Part shown: positions 27,170 to 37,132 of the stretch, piece by piece | Position numbering within the stretch: the first letter of the stretch is position 1 | Layout: every line of letters begins with the position of its first letter | From: Leclercia adecarboxylata | GTDB lineage: Bacteria; Pseudomonadota; Gammaproteobacteria; Enterobacterales; Enterobacteriaceae | DNA: 64,000 nucleotides | Direction of reading: 5' to 3' | Assembly: GCF_006171285.1 (NCBI RefSeq) | Contig: NZ_CP040889.1 | Coordinates: 930,001 to 994,000, forward strand | Notes under the pieces: generated by a model | The model's database searches: none | Told to the model about the DNA's origin: nothing | What the model saw: the letters and a program-made list of their open reading frames with translations, nothing else | Translations under genes and position numbers: made by a program

Positions 27170-27409
27170 GTTTTTGCAACACCGATTTTGACGACAAGTT
27201 GGCTTGCTTGAATCTATCCGGCGTCTGAATGGGATTTTATTCCCGCGCCTTGATGAGTTCCGCGCCTGATGAACCTCCAGAAAATATACGGCTTCAATGA
27301 GCCTTTCCGTTTTACAGGTTCCTCAACAGGCCGGTGGGCCGTTAGTATCATCAATATCAGTATTCGCAAAACCAGATCAGTAATTCTTTAAACCGGTGTA
27401 TTTCTGCCG
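27170..27409 (-). ncRNA. Putative seekRNA (bridge RNA) region of the IS
   Basis: 240 bp without a gene lie between the transposase stop and the inverted repeat. Read in transposase sense it carries AAAACGGAAA (complement of 27304-27313), identical to the reconstructed nrdE target across the insertion point (AAAACGGAA|A). It also holds CTCATT (complement of 27296-27301), complementary to the AATGAG in the 7-bp end extension, and ATAGATTC (complement of 27210-27217), matching the other IS end plus adjoining nrdE bases. Guide RNAs of IS110/IS1111 elements pair with target and donor through such short segments. Exact RNA ends and structure were not determined. Confidence 0.55.
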
Positions 27410-28413
27410 TTATGCTACATAAGTTTGCTGTCGTGCCGTTAGGGCCCAGGCTATTCTGGCCAGCTTATTTGCCAGAGCACAAGTGACGACAAAGTTGCTT
27501 TTCCGGCACAGTAAATCCCTGACCCAATCGGCCAATTTGCCAGACTGGTGTTCCAGTTTTTGTATGAATACCCTGGCACATTGAACCAACAAAGTTCGGA
27601 TCTTTTTATTACCTCGCTTACTAATTCCCAGCAATGTCGTCCTACCTCCCGTGCTGTACTGCCGAGGTACAAGCCCTGTTGCCGCCGCAAAGTCACGGCT
27701 GCTGGCGTACTGCTTCCCGTCGCCAATCTCAGTTGAAATAGTACTCGCTGTCAGTGTTCCGACGCAGGGAATGCTCAGCAAGCGCTGTCCAACCTCATCT
27801 TCGTCCAACTTTCGTTTCAACTGGGATTCCAAATCTTTAATCTGCTCAACAAGATAGTGATAATGCTGTTGTAATTTCAGCAATAACTGGCTGAGGTAAA
27901 GAGGCAAACTATTATCCTCAAGAATGGTACTCAGTCGGCTAATAACGGCAGCTCCTCGGGGAACGCTAATGCCAAATTCCAGCAGAAAAGCATGCATTTG
28001 ATTGGTTGTTTTACCTTATCCTGAACCAGGGATTCACGGACACGATGCAGAGCCCGCATTGCCTGCTGAGATTCCGTTCTGGGCTGCACAAAACGCATAG
28101 ACGGACGCGATGCAGCTTCACAAATAGCTTCGGCGTCGACAAAGTCGTTTTTATTGCTTTTAACGAACGGGCGGACAAATTGTGGTGATATCAGCTTTGG
28201 GGAATGCCCCAACTCTTCCAACTTGCGTGCCATAAAGTGAGAACCGCCACAGGCTTCCATTGCGATGGTTGTAGCGGGGCATGTCGCCAAAAATTCGATC
28301 AACTTTGGCCGGGTAAATTTTTTACGGTAAACAGCCTTCCCGCGACGATCCTGGCAATGAATATGGAAAGAGTTTTTACCCAGATCGATACCAATGAGCG
28401 CAATGTTTTCCAT
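27410..28413 (-). pseudogene. IS110-family transposase (DEDD recombinase), frameshifted
   Basis: Two overlapping frames (28413 down to about 28005, then about 28005 down to 27410) together make one ~334-residue transposase. The N-terminal part has the DEDD RuvC-like motifs ([35 protein letters not shown]). The C-terminal part has the Transposase_20 region with SIPCVGTLTASTI, RDFAAATGLVPRQYSTGG and GISKRGNKKIRTLLV, including the catalytic-serine area. The shift lies at GTAAAAC, where one extra A would restore K-T-T-N-Q-M-x-A-F-L-L-E-F-G. No typical slippery heptamer is seen, so this is a one-base deletion or a read error rather than programmed frameshifting. Confidence 0.88.
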
Positions 28414-28461
28414 GATAGTTCTCCGAATGAAAGCCTGTCCTCAGCATAGTACCGGGAAGGA

Positions 28462-28473
28462 GGGAGTGACCAT
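28462..28473. repeat. IS inverted repeat, transposase 5' side
   Basis: GGGAGTGACCAT, a perfect inverted copy of 27158-27169. Seven bases (CTCATTA) lie between it and the IS edge. Confidence 0.9.
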
Positions 28474-28984
28474 CTCATTAAAAGTGCGCGCGCTATTTGC
28501 CCGCGCCGGGGTCAGCTTGCCGACGCGGGCGATGTGGCAGCAGCTGCGCGACGACGTGATGCGCTACGGCATCTATAACCAGAATCTGCAGGCGGTGCCG
28601 CCGACCGGGTCGATCTCCTACATCAATCATGCCACCTCGAGCATTCACCCTATTGTGTCGAAAATTGAGATCCGCAAAGAGGGCAAAACCGGGCGCGTCT
28701 ACTACCCTGCCCCCTTTATGACCAACGAGAATCTGGCCCTGTATCAGGACGCCTATGACATCGGCCCGGAGAAGATTATCGATACCTACGCCGAGGCGAC
28801 AAAACATGTCGATCAGGGGCTGTCGCTGACGCTCTTCTTCCCGGATACCGCCACCACCCGCGACATCAACAAAGCGCAGATCTACGCCTGGAAGAAAGGG
28901 ATCAAGACTTTGTATTACATTCGCCTGCGCCAGCTTGCGCTGGAAGGCACCGAAACAGAAGGCTGCGTGTCCTGCGCGCTGTAA

Positions 28985-29953
<969 letters not shown>

Positions 29954-30295
29954 GCGAAATATAACGATCGTTAATTTACGATATATTACGTTATTGCCTG
30001 ACAAATATTTCTCTGTGTTCTACGCTGTAATTCTGCGGTCATATTCGCCTGAATCCTTGTGATCCAGGCGAAATTCCCCGGCCGCGTCATAAAAATCTCA
30101 AAAAAATTCATTTCCCGCTCAGCCCTTATCTCATGGGAAATTCAGCGATATTATCCGCATGCAAACCACGGCAAAATTCGTGCCACACGCGGCGCAAGGG
30201 TTGTCTCAGATTCTGAGTATGTTAGGGTATGGCCTGCTTATTATTTCACTGGTAATTCTATCGACTTAAATAAATAACGGGACATTCTCTATTGC
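29954..30295 (+). promoter_or_regulatory. proU control region
   Basis: 342 bp of AT-rich DNA between nrdF and proV. It contains the conserved osmoregulated promoter (-35 TTGTCT at 30201-30206, 16-bp spacer, -10 TAGGGT at 30223-30228), close to the E. coli proU P2 promoter (TCAGATTCT, AGTATGTTAGGGT). In E. coli, H-NS/StpA silencing relieved at high osmolarity acts here. A 72-codon ORF at 30059 is not credible. Confidence 0.8.
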
Positions 30296-31498
30296 ATGGC
30301 AATTAAATTAGAAGTGAAAAATCTCTACAAAGTATTTGGCGAGCACCCGCAGAGGGCTTTCAAATATATTGAAAAAGGTCTGTCAAAAGAACAAATTCTG
30401 GAAAAAACCGGGCTGTCGCTTGGCGTTAAAGACGCCAGTCTGGCCATTGAAGAAGGCGAGATTTTCGTCATCATGGGGTTATCCGGTTCGGGTAAATCCA
30501 CTATGGTTCGCCTTCTCAATCGCCTGATTGAACCCACCCGCGGACAGGTGCTGATTGACGGCGTGGATATCGCCAGAATATCGGACGCCGAGCTTCGCGA
30601 GGTGCGCAGAAAAAAGATCGCGATGGTGTTTCAGTCATTCGCTCTGATGCCGCATATGACGGTGCTAAATAACACCGCCTTCGGTATGGAATTAGCGGGT
30701 ACTCCTGCCAGTGAGCGCCAGGAAAAAGCCCTGGATGCGCTGCGTCAGGTAGGGCTGGAAAATTACGCTCATGCTTATCCGGATGAACTCTCCGGCGGCA
30801 TGCGTCAGCGTGTGGGATTAGCCCGCGCATTAGCGATCAATCCCGATATATTATTAATGGATGAAGCCTTCTCGGCGCTCGATCCATTAATTCGTACCGA
30901 GATGCAGGATGAGCTGGTAAAACTGCAGTCCCGGCATCAGCGTACCATTGTCTTTATTTCCCATGACCTCGATGAAGCCATGCGAATTGGCGATCGTATT
31001 GCCATTATGCAAAACGGCGAAGTGGTTCAGGTGGGCACCCCGGATGAAATTCTCAATAATCCGGCAAATGATTATGTGCGCACCTTCTTCCGCGGCGTGG
31101 ATATTAGCCAGGTGTTCAGCGCCAAAGATATTGCCCGCAGAACGCCTAACGGCATTATCCGGAAAACGCCAGGTTTCGGCCCACGCTCGGCGCTGAAGCT
31201 GCTACAGGACGAAGACCGTGAATACGGCTATCTGGTTGAACGCGGCAATAAATTTGTCGGCGTTGTCTCCATCGACTCCCTGAAAACCGCCCTCGGCGAA
31301 AATCTGGGAATCGATGCGGCGTTAATCGACGCACCGCTTGCCGTGGACGCCGAAACGCCGCTCAGCGAGTTGCTCTCACACGTAGGCCAGGCACCGTGCG
31401 CGGTACCGGTGGTCGGAGAGGAACAACAGTACGTCGGCATCATCTCAAAACGCATGTTGCTGCAGGCTTTAGATCGCGAGGGGGCAAACAATGGCTGA
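30296..31498 (+). CDS. proV: ProV, glycine betaine/proline ABC transporter ATPase
   Basis: A 400-residue ATP-binding subunit of the ProU osmoprotectant importer, the E. coli length. Walker [10 protein letters not shown] (about residues 61-69), signature [15 protein letters not shown], Walker [14 protein letters not shown] and switch His in VFISHDL are all present. The C-terminal third carries two CBS domains linked to ionic-strength sensing. proW starts eight bases before its stop. The first gene of an intact proVWX operon behind an osmoregulated promoter. Confidence 0.97.
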   Translation: MAIKLEVKNLYKVFGEHPQRAFKYIEKGLSKEQILEKTGLSLGVKDASLAIEEGEIFVIMGLSGSGKSTMVRLLNRLIEPTRGQVLIDGVDIARISDAELREVRRKKIAMVFQSFALMPHMTVLNNTAFGMELAGTPASERQEKALDALRQVGLENYAHAYPDELSGGMRQRVGLARALAINPDILLMDEAFSALDPLIRTEMQDELVKLQSRHQRTIVFISHDLDEAMRIGDRIAIMQNGEVVQVGTPDEILNNPANDYVRTFFRGVDISQVFSAKDIARRTPNGIIRKTPGFGPRSALKLLQDEDREYGYLVERGNKFVGVVSIDSLKTALGENLGIDAALIDAPLAVDAETPLSELLSHVGQAPCAVPVVGEEQQYVGIISKRMLLQALDREGANNG

Positions 31499-32555
31499 TC
31501 AATCTAACCCGTGGGGTACCACAGAAGCGGCGGACAGCGCGGCGCAATCCGCAGACGCGTGGGGTTCTTCTACACCCGCACCCACTGACGGCGGCGGGGC
31601 CGACTGGCTGACCAGCGCCCCTGCCCCCGCGCCGGAACATTTCAATATTATGGATCCGTTCCATAAGACCCTGATCCCGCTCGATAGCTGGGTGACCGAG
31701 GGGATCGACTGGGTGGTGACCCATTTCCGTCCGGTGTTCCAGGGCATTCGCGTCCCGGTGGATTACATCCTCAACGGCTTCCAGCAGCTGATGCTGGGGA
31801 TGCCTGCTCCAGTGGCTATCGTCCTCTTCTCGCTGATTGCCTGGCAGTTTGGCAGCGCGGGGATGGGCGTGGCGACATTAATCTCGTTGATCCTGATCGG
31901 CGCGATCGGGGCGTGGTCCCAGGCGATGATCACCCTGGCGCTGGTGCTGACTGCCCTGCTCTTCTGCGTGGTGATCGGCCTGCCGATGGGGATCTGGCTG
32001 GCGCGCAGTCCGCGGGCGGCGAAAATTATCCGCCCGCTGCTGGATGCGATGCAGACCACCCCGGCGTTTGTCTACCTGGTGCCTATCGTGATGCTGTTCG
32101 GCATCGGTAACGTGCCGGGCGTGGTGGTGACCATCATCTTCGCCCTGCCGCCGATTGTGCGTCTGACCATTCTTGGCATCAACCAGGTGCCGGCGGACCT
32201 TATCGAGGCCTCACGCTCGTTTGGCGCCAGCCCGCGCCAGATGCTGTTTAAAGTTCAGCTCCCGCTGGCGATGCCCACCATTATGGCGGGTGTGAACCAG
32301 ACCCTGATGCTGGCCCTGTCGATGGTGGTGATCGCCTCGATGATCGCCGTGGGCGGTCTCGGTCAGATGGTGCTGCGCGGCATTGGCCGTCTCGATATGG
32401 GGCTGGCAACCGTCGGCGGCGTCGGGATCGTGATCCTCGCCATTATTCTTGACCGCCTGACTCAGGCTGTCGGTCGTGATTCACGCAGTCGCGGCAACCG
32501 TCGCTGGTATACCACCGGCCCAGTCGGGTTAATCACCCGCCCATTCATAAAATAA
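31491..32555 (+). CDS. proW: ProW, glycine betaine/proline ABC transporter permease
   Basis: A 354-residue inner-membrane permease with the long, Pro/Ala-rich periplasmic N-terminal tail (about 100 residues) typical of ProW. Six to seven membrane segments follow, with the EAA loop [24 protein letters not shown] contacting ProV. The length equals E. coli ProW. It overlaps proV by eight bases and is followed by proX after nine. Confidence 0.97.
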   Translation: MADQSNPWGTTEAADSAAQSADAWGSSTPAPTDGGGADWLTSAPAPAPEHFNIMDPFHKTLIPLDSWVTEGIDWVVTHFRPVFQGIRVPVDYILNGFQQLMLGMPAPVAIVLFSLIAWQFGSAGMGVATLISLILIGAIGAWSQAMITLALVLTALLFCVVIGLPMGIWLARSPRAAKIIRPLLDAMQTTPAFVYLVPIVMLFGIGNVPGVVVTIIFALPPIVRLTILGINQVPADLIEASRSFGASPRQMLFKVQLPLAMPTIMAGVNQTLMLALSMVVIASMIAVGGLGQMVLRGIGRLDMGLATVGGVGIVILAIILDRLTQAVGRDSRSRGNRRWYTTGPVGLITRPFIK

Positions 32556-32564
32556 GGAACAACG

Positions 32565-33560
32565 ATGCGACATAGCGTAATTTTTGCCACAGCGTTTGCC
32601 ACCCTTGCCTCCACCAGCGTGTTTGCTGCCGATCTGCCGGGCAAAGGTATTACCGTGCAACCGGTACAGAGCACCATCTCCGAAGAGTCGTTCCAGACCG
32701 GGCTGGTCAGCCGGGCGCTGGAGAAGCTGGGCTATACGGTCAATAAGCCAAGCGAAGTGGATTACAACGTGGGCTATACCTCGATTGCCTCTGGTGATGC
32801 CACCTTTACCGCCGTCAACTGGCAGCCGCTGCATGACGATATGTACAGCGCTGCGGGCGGCGACAAAAAGTTCTACCGCGAAGGGACCTTTGTCACCGGT
32901 GCGGCCCAGGGCTACCTGATCGACAAGAAAACCGCCGACCAGTACCACATCACCAATATTGAACAGCTGAAAGATCCGAAGATTGCCAAACTGTTCGATA
33001 CCAACGGGGATGGCAAAGCCGACATGATGGGCTGCTCCCCAGGCTGGGGCTGCGAAGCGGTGATTAATCACCAGAACAAAGCCTTCGACCTGGCGAAAAC
33101 GGTGGATGTGAGCCACGGCAACTACTCCGCGATGATGGCCGACACCATCGCCCGCTTCAAAGAGGGCAAACCGGTCATCTATTACACCTGGACACCGTAC
33201 TGGGTGAGCGACGTGCTGAAGCCGGGTAAAGATGTGGTCTGGCTGCAGGTGCCATTCTCCTCCCTGCCGGGCGAGCAGAAGGATATCGACACCAAACTGC
33301 CGAACGGCATGAACTACGGCTTCCCGGTGAACACCATGCACATCGTGGCCAACAAAGCCTGGGCTGAGAAAAACCCGGCGGCGGCGAAGCTGTTCTCGGT
33401 AATGAAATTGCCGCTGGCGGATATCAACGCGCAGAACGCGATGATGCATGCGGGCAAATCCTCTGAAGCCGATGTTCAGGGTCACGTCGACGGCTGGATC
33501 AAAGCCCACCAGCAGCAGTTTGATGCGTGGGTAAATGAGGCGCTGGCCGCGCAGAAGTAA
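32565..33560 (+). CDS. proX: ProX, periplasmic glycine betaine-binding protein
   Basis: A 331-residue substrate-binding protein of ProU. It has a Sec signal peptide ([21 protein letters not shown], cut before ADLPGKG). Aromatic residues for quaternary-ammonium binding are recognisable in [18 protein letters not shown] and [10 protein letters not shown]. The length is close to E. coli ProX (330). The last gene of the operon; a pair of palindromic repeats follows. Confidence 0.97.
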   Translation: MRHSVIFATAFATLASTSVFAADLPGKGITVQPVQSTISEESFQTGLVSRALEKLGYTVNKPSEVDYNVGYTSIASGDATFTAVNWQPLHDDMYSAAGGDKKFYREGTFVTGAAQGYLIDKKTADQYHITNIEQLKDPKIAKLFDTNGDGKADMMGCSPGWGCEAVINHQNKAFDLAKTVDVSHGNYSAMMADTIARFKEGKPVIYYTWTPYWVSDVLKPGKDVVWLQVPFSSLPGEQKDIDTKLPNGMNYGFPVNTMHIVANKAWAEKNPAAAKLFSVMKLPLADINAQNAMMHAGKSSEADVQGHVDGWIKAHQQQFDAWVNEALAAQK

Positions 33561-33572
33561 GTGCTCGCGTTT

Positions 33573-33689
33573 CCCCTCACCCCAGCCCTCTCCCCATAGG
33601 GGAGAGGGTGTAAAGCAGATCGAGCACAATCTAAAACCCCGCGCCGGACTGTTCCCTCTCCCCTATGGGGAGAGGGTTAGGGTGAGGGG
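33573..33689. repeat. Dispersed palindromic repeats, copies 4 and 5 in inverted orientation
   Basis: Copy 4 (33573-33608) reads CCCCTCACCCCAGCC then CCCTCTCCCC-ata-GGGGAGAGGG. Copy 5 (33653-33689) is the same element on the other strand. Together they form a large inverted pair 3' of proX, resembling a BIME-like arrangement that could stabilise the operon's 3' end. Confidence 0.8.
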
Positions 33690-33793
33690 CTCAAACCGCA
33701 CAATCCATCACTCAACAACTCCCCGCCTCCTTCATTCATCCGTTATTATGGTTTACGAAAAAATAATCACTTAACTAATGATTTCGAAACCAA

Positions 33794-34978
33794 ATGACAA
33801 AAACAACTCAAGGGCTTAGCCCCGCACTTATCCTGCTGATGTCAGTGGCAACCGGTCTGACTGTGGCCAGCAACTATTACGCTCAACCGCTTCTGGAAAC
33901 CATCGCCCGCAACTTCTCGCTCACCGCAAGCTCGGCTGGTTTTATCGTTACCGCCGCTCAGCTGGGGTATGCGGTTGGCCTGCTGTTCCTTGTGCCGCTG
34001 GGAGATATGTTCGAACGTCGGGCGATGATTGTCTCCATGACCCTGCTGGCCGCAGGCGGGATGCTGATCACCGCCTCCAGCCAGTCGCTGAGCATGATGA
34101 TCCTCGGTACGGCACTGACCGGGCTGTTCTCAGTTGTAGCGCAGATCCTGGTCCCGCTCGCCGCCACCCTCGCCTCGCCGGAAAAGCGCGGCAAAGTGGT
34201 TGGCACCATCATGAGCGGCCTGCTGCTGGGGATTTTACTGGCGCGTACGGTTGCCGGATTGCTGGCGGGCATCGGCGGCTGGCGCACCGTTTACTGGGTG
34301 GCCTCGGTGCTGATGGTGGTGATGGCGCTGGCGCTGTGGCGCGGCCTGCCGAAGGTGAAGTCAGAAACCCATCTCAACTATCCGCAGCTGCTGGGCTCCG
34401 TGTTCAGCCTCTTCATTAAGGACAAACTGCTGCGCACCCGGGCGCTGCTGGGCTGCTTCACCTTCGCGAACTTCAGCATTCTCTGGACCTCAATGGCCTT
34501 CCTGCTGGCCTCGCCGCCGTTTAACTATTCCGAAGGGATGATTGGCCTGTTTGGTCTGGCCGGTGCTGCGGGCGCGCTGGGCGCGCGTCCTGCGGGTGGT
34601 CTGGCGGATAAAGGCAAATCTCACCTGACCACCACCGTCGGGCTGGTGATGCTGCTGCTCTCCTGGGCGGCGATCTGGTACGGGCATGTTTCAGTGCTGG
34701 CGCTGATTGTCGGCATTCTGGTGCTCGACCTCACCGTCCAGGGGGTGCATATCACCAACCAGACCGTGATTTACCGCGTCAAGCCGGACGCCCGTAACCG
34801 CCTGACGGCCGGGTACATGACCAGCTACTTTATCGGTGGTGCCGCCGGGTCGCTCATCTCGGCCTCGGCGTGGCAGCATGGCGGCTGGGCGGGCGTGTGT
34901 GCGGTAGGGGCAGTGATGGCGGTGCTTAACCTGCTGGTGTGGTGGCGCGGCTACCACCTTCAGGAAGCCATTCAGTAA
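33794..34978 (+). CDS. ygaY: YgaY-like major facilitator superfamily transporter
   Basis: A 394-residue, 12-TM MFS protein of the drug/arabinose-exporter-like group. The loop motif GDMFERRAM between TM2 and TM3 is present, along with the N-terminal LTVASNYYAQPLLETIA. Position between proX and mprA corresponds to E. coli ygaY, which is a broken gene in K-12; this copy is intact. The substrate is unknown. No RBS stands out before the ATG. Confidence 0.85.
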   Translation: MTKTTQGLSPALILLMSVATGLTVASNYYAQPLLETIARNFSLTASSAGFIVTAAQLGYAVGLLFLVPLGDMFERRAMIVSMTLLAAGGMLITASSQSLSMMILGTALTGLFSVVAQILVPLAATLASPEKRGKVVGTIMSGLLLGILLARTVAGLLAGIGGWRTVYWVASVLMVVMALALWRGLPKVKSETHLNYPQLLGSVFSLFIKDKLLRTRALLGCFTFANFSILWTSMAFLLASPPFNYSEGMIGLFGLAGAAGALGARPAGGLADKGKSHLTTTVGLVMLLLSWAAIWYGHVSVLALIVGILVLDLTVQGVHITNQTVIYRVKPDARNRLTAGYMTSYFIGGAAGSLISASAWQHGGWAGVCAVGAVMAVLNLLVWWRGYHLQEAIQ

Positions 34979-35287
34979 CGTTTACATAAGTTGGGGCTTC
35001 TCAGGGTGTTAAGGAGCCCCTCAGTCTGTTAAGGTACGGAATCATTTATACCGGAAATTTTTGTGTGGGTAACATATTAGAATACCGCATGAATAGCGTA
35101 TGCCCGAAGACCCATCCCCGTTTTGCCAGTGCCATCCCCTCTTTTCTGTGCTTACCGGGTCACGGATCAACCCGGCTCTTGATGACGGTGAAATTTGTCT
35201 TGTGGATTTTAGCCGCACAAATAATTCATTTACATTATTTGTCACTGTCGTTACTATATCGGCTGTAATTAATGAGGTTATGCCCAA
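34979..35287 (+). promoter_or_regulatory. Gap upstream of mprA with its promoter
   Basis: 309 bp. It holds a hairpin after the MFS gene (GGGGCTTC / GGAGCCCC, 34993-35020), another stem (CCGGGT...ACCCGG, about 35156-35176) and a good sigma-70 promoter for mprA (TTTACA 35229-35234, 17-bp spacer, TACTAT 35252-35257). The ygaZH genes present here in E. coli are missing. Short ORFs in the gap are not supported. Confidence 0.65.
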
Positions 35288-35818
35288 ATGGATAGTTCGT
35301 TTACGCCCATTGAACAAATGCTTAAGTTTCGCGCCAGTCGCTATGCAGATTTCCCTTATCAGGAGATCCTGTTAACGCGTCTCTGCATGCACATGCAGGG
35401 TAAGCTGCTGGAAAATCGCAATAAAATGCTGAAAGCTCAAGGGATTAACGAGACGTTGTTTATGGCGTTGATTACGCTGGAGTCTCAGGAAAATCACAGC
35501 ATTCAGCCTTCAGAACTGAGCTGCGCGCTGGGTTCGTCCCGTACTAATGCCACCCGTATTGCCGATGAGCTGGAAAAACGTGGCTGGATTGAGCGCCGCG
35601 AAAGCGACAACGACCGCCGTTGCCTGCATCTGCAACTGACCGAGAAAGGTCACGAATTCCTGCGCGAGGTGCTTCCACCTCAGCACAACTGCCTGCATCA
35701 ACTCTGGTCGTCTTTAAGTAACGCCGAGAAAGATCAGCTCGAGCATATCACCCGCAAGCTGCTCACCCGTCTGGATCAGATGGATGAAGATGGCGCTGTT
35801 CTTGAGGCGCTGCGCTAA
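35288..35818 (+). CDS. mprA: MprA (EmrR), MarR-family repressor of emrAB
   Basis: A 176-residue winged-helix repressor, the E. coli length. It represses emrAB and its own gene and is released by uncouplers and other hydrophobic drugs. The recognition helix region ([24 protein letters not shown]) and wing ([20 protein letters not shown]) are canonical MarR. It is the first gene of the mprA-emrAB operon. A strong stem-loop lies between it and emrA. Confidence 0.97.
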   Translation: MDSSFTPIEQMLKFRASRYADFPYQEILLTRLCMHMQGKLLENRNKMLKAQGINETLFMALITLESQENHSIQPSELSCALGSSRTNATRIADELEKRGWIERRESDNDRRCLHLQLTEKGHEFLREVLPPQHNCLHQLWSSLSNAEKDQLEHITRKLLTRLDQMDEDGAVLEALR

Positions 35819-35862
35819 CGCGACGACACGCTCCAAAAATCCAGATTAATAAGAAAACCGAC

Positions 35863-35888
35863 AGGCCAGCACGTCATACTGCTGGCCT
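35863..35888 (+). terminator. Stem-loop between mprA and emrA (possible attenuator)
   Basis: The perfect stem AGGCCAGCA / TGCTGGCCT with an 8-nt loop is followed by TTCTG. The short U-poor tail suggests partial termination, setting a lower level of emrAB than mprA. Confidence 0.6.
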
Positions 35889-35943
35889 TTCTGATAACAG
35901 GTCGGCTCAGCCGATGTGAAATAATAAGATCGTGGAGAAAAAC

Positions 35944-37116
35944 ATGAGCGCAAATGCGGAGAACACTACCCCGCAGCAACCGGTCAACAAGAAAGGCAAA
36001 CGCAAGCGCGCCCTTCTGCTGCTGACTTTGCTCTTTATTATCATTGCCGTGGCATATGGGATCTATTGGTTTTTAGTACTGCGTCATAGTGAAGAGACGG
36101 ATGACGCGTATGTGGCAGGGAACCAGGTTCAGATTATGGCGCAGGTGTCGGGCAGCGTGACGAAAGTCTGGGCTGATAATACCGACTTTGTGCAAAAAGG
36201 CGACGTGCTGGTGACGCTTGATCCGACCGATGCCCAGCAGGCGTTTGAAAAAGCGCAGACTGAGCTGGCGTCAAGCGTGCGTCAGACCCGTCAGCAAATG
36301 ATCAACAGCAAACAGCTGCAGGCCAGTATCGACGTGCAGAAAACCGCCCTGGCGCAGGCTCAGAGCGATCTTAATCGTCGTGTTCCCCTGGGCAGTGCTA
36401 ACCTGATTGGCCGCGAAGAGCTGCAACACGCCCGAGACGCGGTTGCCAGCGCCCAGGCCCAGCTGGATGTCGCTATTCAGCAATTCAACGCCAACCAGGC
36501 GATGGTGCTGAATACCACCCTCGATCAACAACCGGCGGTGAAACAGGCGGCGACCGAAGTGCGCAACGCCTGGCTGGCGCTGGAGCGAACCAAAATCGTC
36601 AGCCCGATGACCGGCTACGTTTCCCGTCGTTCCGTACAGCCTGGTGCACAGATCACCTCCTCTACCCCGCTGATGGCGGTGGTGCCGGCAACCAACCTGT
36701 GGGTGGATGCTAACTTCAAAGAGACGCAGCTGGCGCATATGCGTATCGGCCAGACCGCGACGGTCGTCAGTGATATCTACGGGGACGACGTGAAGTACAC
36801 CGGCAAAGTTGTCGGGCTGGATATGGGGACCGGCAGCGCCTTCTCCCTGCTGCCTGCACAGAACGCCACCGGGAACTGGATCAAAGTGGTTCAGCGTCTG
36901 CCGGTACGTATCGAGCTGGATGAGAAGCAGCTGGCGGACCATCCGCTGCGTATTGGCCTCTCCACGCTGGTCACGGTCGACACCTCGAACCGCGACGGCC
37001 AGATGCTGGCAAACCAGGCACGTTCGAACCCGGCCTACGAAAGTAATGCCCGCGAGATCAGCCTTGAGCCGGTGAATAAGCTGATCGATGAGATCGTGAA
37101 GGCGAACGCCGGTTAA
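35944..37116 (+). CDS. emrA: EmrA, membrane-fusion protein of the EmrAB-TolC drug pump
   Basis: A 390-residue periplasmic adaptor, the E. coli length from ATG 35944 (GGAGAAAAAC upstream). It has a basic cytoplasmic start (KKGKRKRA), one membrane anchor (about residues 24-46), ETDDAYVAGNQVQIMAQVSG lipoyl half-motif, a long alpha-helical hairpin (about 95-205), and the second lipoyl/beta-barrel part (KIVSPMTGYVSRRSVQPGAQ). It links EmrB to TolC for export of uncouplers and nalidixic acid. Regulated by MprA. Confidence 0.97.
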   Translation: MSANAENTTPQQPVNKKGKRKRALLLLTLLFIIIAVAYGIYWFLVLRHSEETDDAYVAGNQVQIMAQVSGSVTKVWADNTDFVQKGDVLVTLDPTDAQQAFEKAQTELASSVRQTRQQMINSKQLQASIDVQKTALAQAQSDLNRRVPLGSANLIGREELQHARDAVASAQAQLDVAIQQFNANQAMVLNTTLDQQPAVKQAATEVRNAWLALERTKIVSPMTGYVSRRSVQPGAQITSSTPLMAVVPATNLWVDANFKETQLAHMRIGQTATVVSDIYGDDVKYTGKVVGLDMGTGSAFSLLPAQNATGNWIKVVQRLPVRIELDEKQLADHPLRIGLSTLVTVDTSNRDGQMLANQARSNPAYESNAREISLEPVNKLIDEIVKANAG

Positions 37117-37132
37117 TCCGAAGGTGAGCGTT

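Larger units (their letters stand above)
27155..28480 (-). mobile_element. IS110-family (IS1111 subgroup) insertion sequence in nrdE
   Basis: A 1,326-bp element with subterminal 12-bp inverted repeats ATGGTCACTCCC at 27158-27169 and its complement at 28462-28473. Three bases lie outside one repeat and seven outside the other, and no target duplication is visible; this is the pattern of the IS1111 subgroup. One transposase gene runs right to left with 49 bp before it. A 240-bp non-coding region follows it, where this subgroup encodes its guide RNA. The boundaries were set by restoring the nrdE reading frame. I cannot assign an ISfinder name. Confidence 0.9.
25514..28984 (+). pseudogene. nrdE: nrdE, class Ib ribonucleotide reductase large subunit, interrupted by an IS
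   Basis: NrdE is the catalytic subunit of the Mn-dependent ribonucleotide reductase used under oxidative stress and iron limitation. The 5' part is 25514-27154 (TTG start, MATTTAERV) and the 3' part 28481-28984 (ending EGCVSCAL with the redox-active C-terminal Cys pair). Between them sits a 1,326-bp insertion. Removing exactly 27155-28480 joins codon ACG-GAA to AAA-GTG in frame and gives 715 codons including the stop, which is the length of E. coli NrdE (714 residues). No other lesion was noticed. The fusion ORF from 25514 to 27211 ends inside the IS and lacks about 168 C-terminal residues, so the product is almost certainly inactive. Confidence 0.95.

Noticed and set aside
27995..28015. Programmed -1 frameshift in the IS transposase
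   Set aside because: GTAAAAC lacks a proper X-XXY-YYZ slippery heptamer, and IS1111 elements are not known to use frameshifting.
30059..30277. 72-codon ORF in the proU leader
   Set aside because: It covers the conserved proU promoter and has no RBS or family.
35042..35317. 91-codon minus-strand ORF upstream of mprA
   Set aside because: It overlaps the mprA promoter and start and shows no family features.
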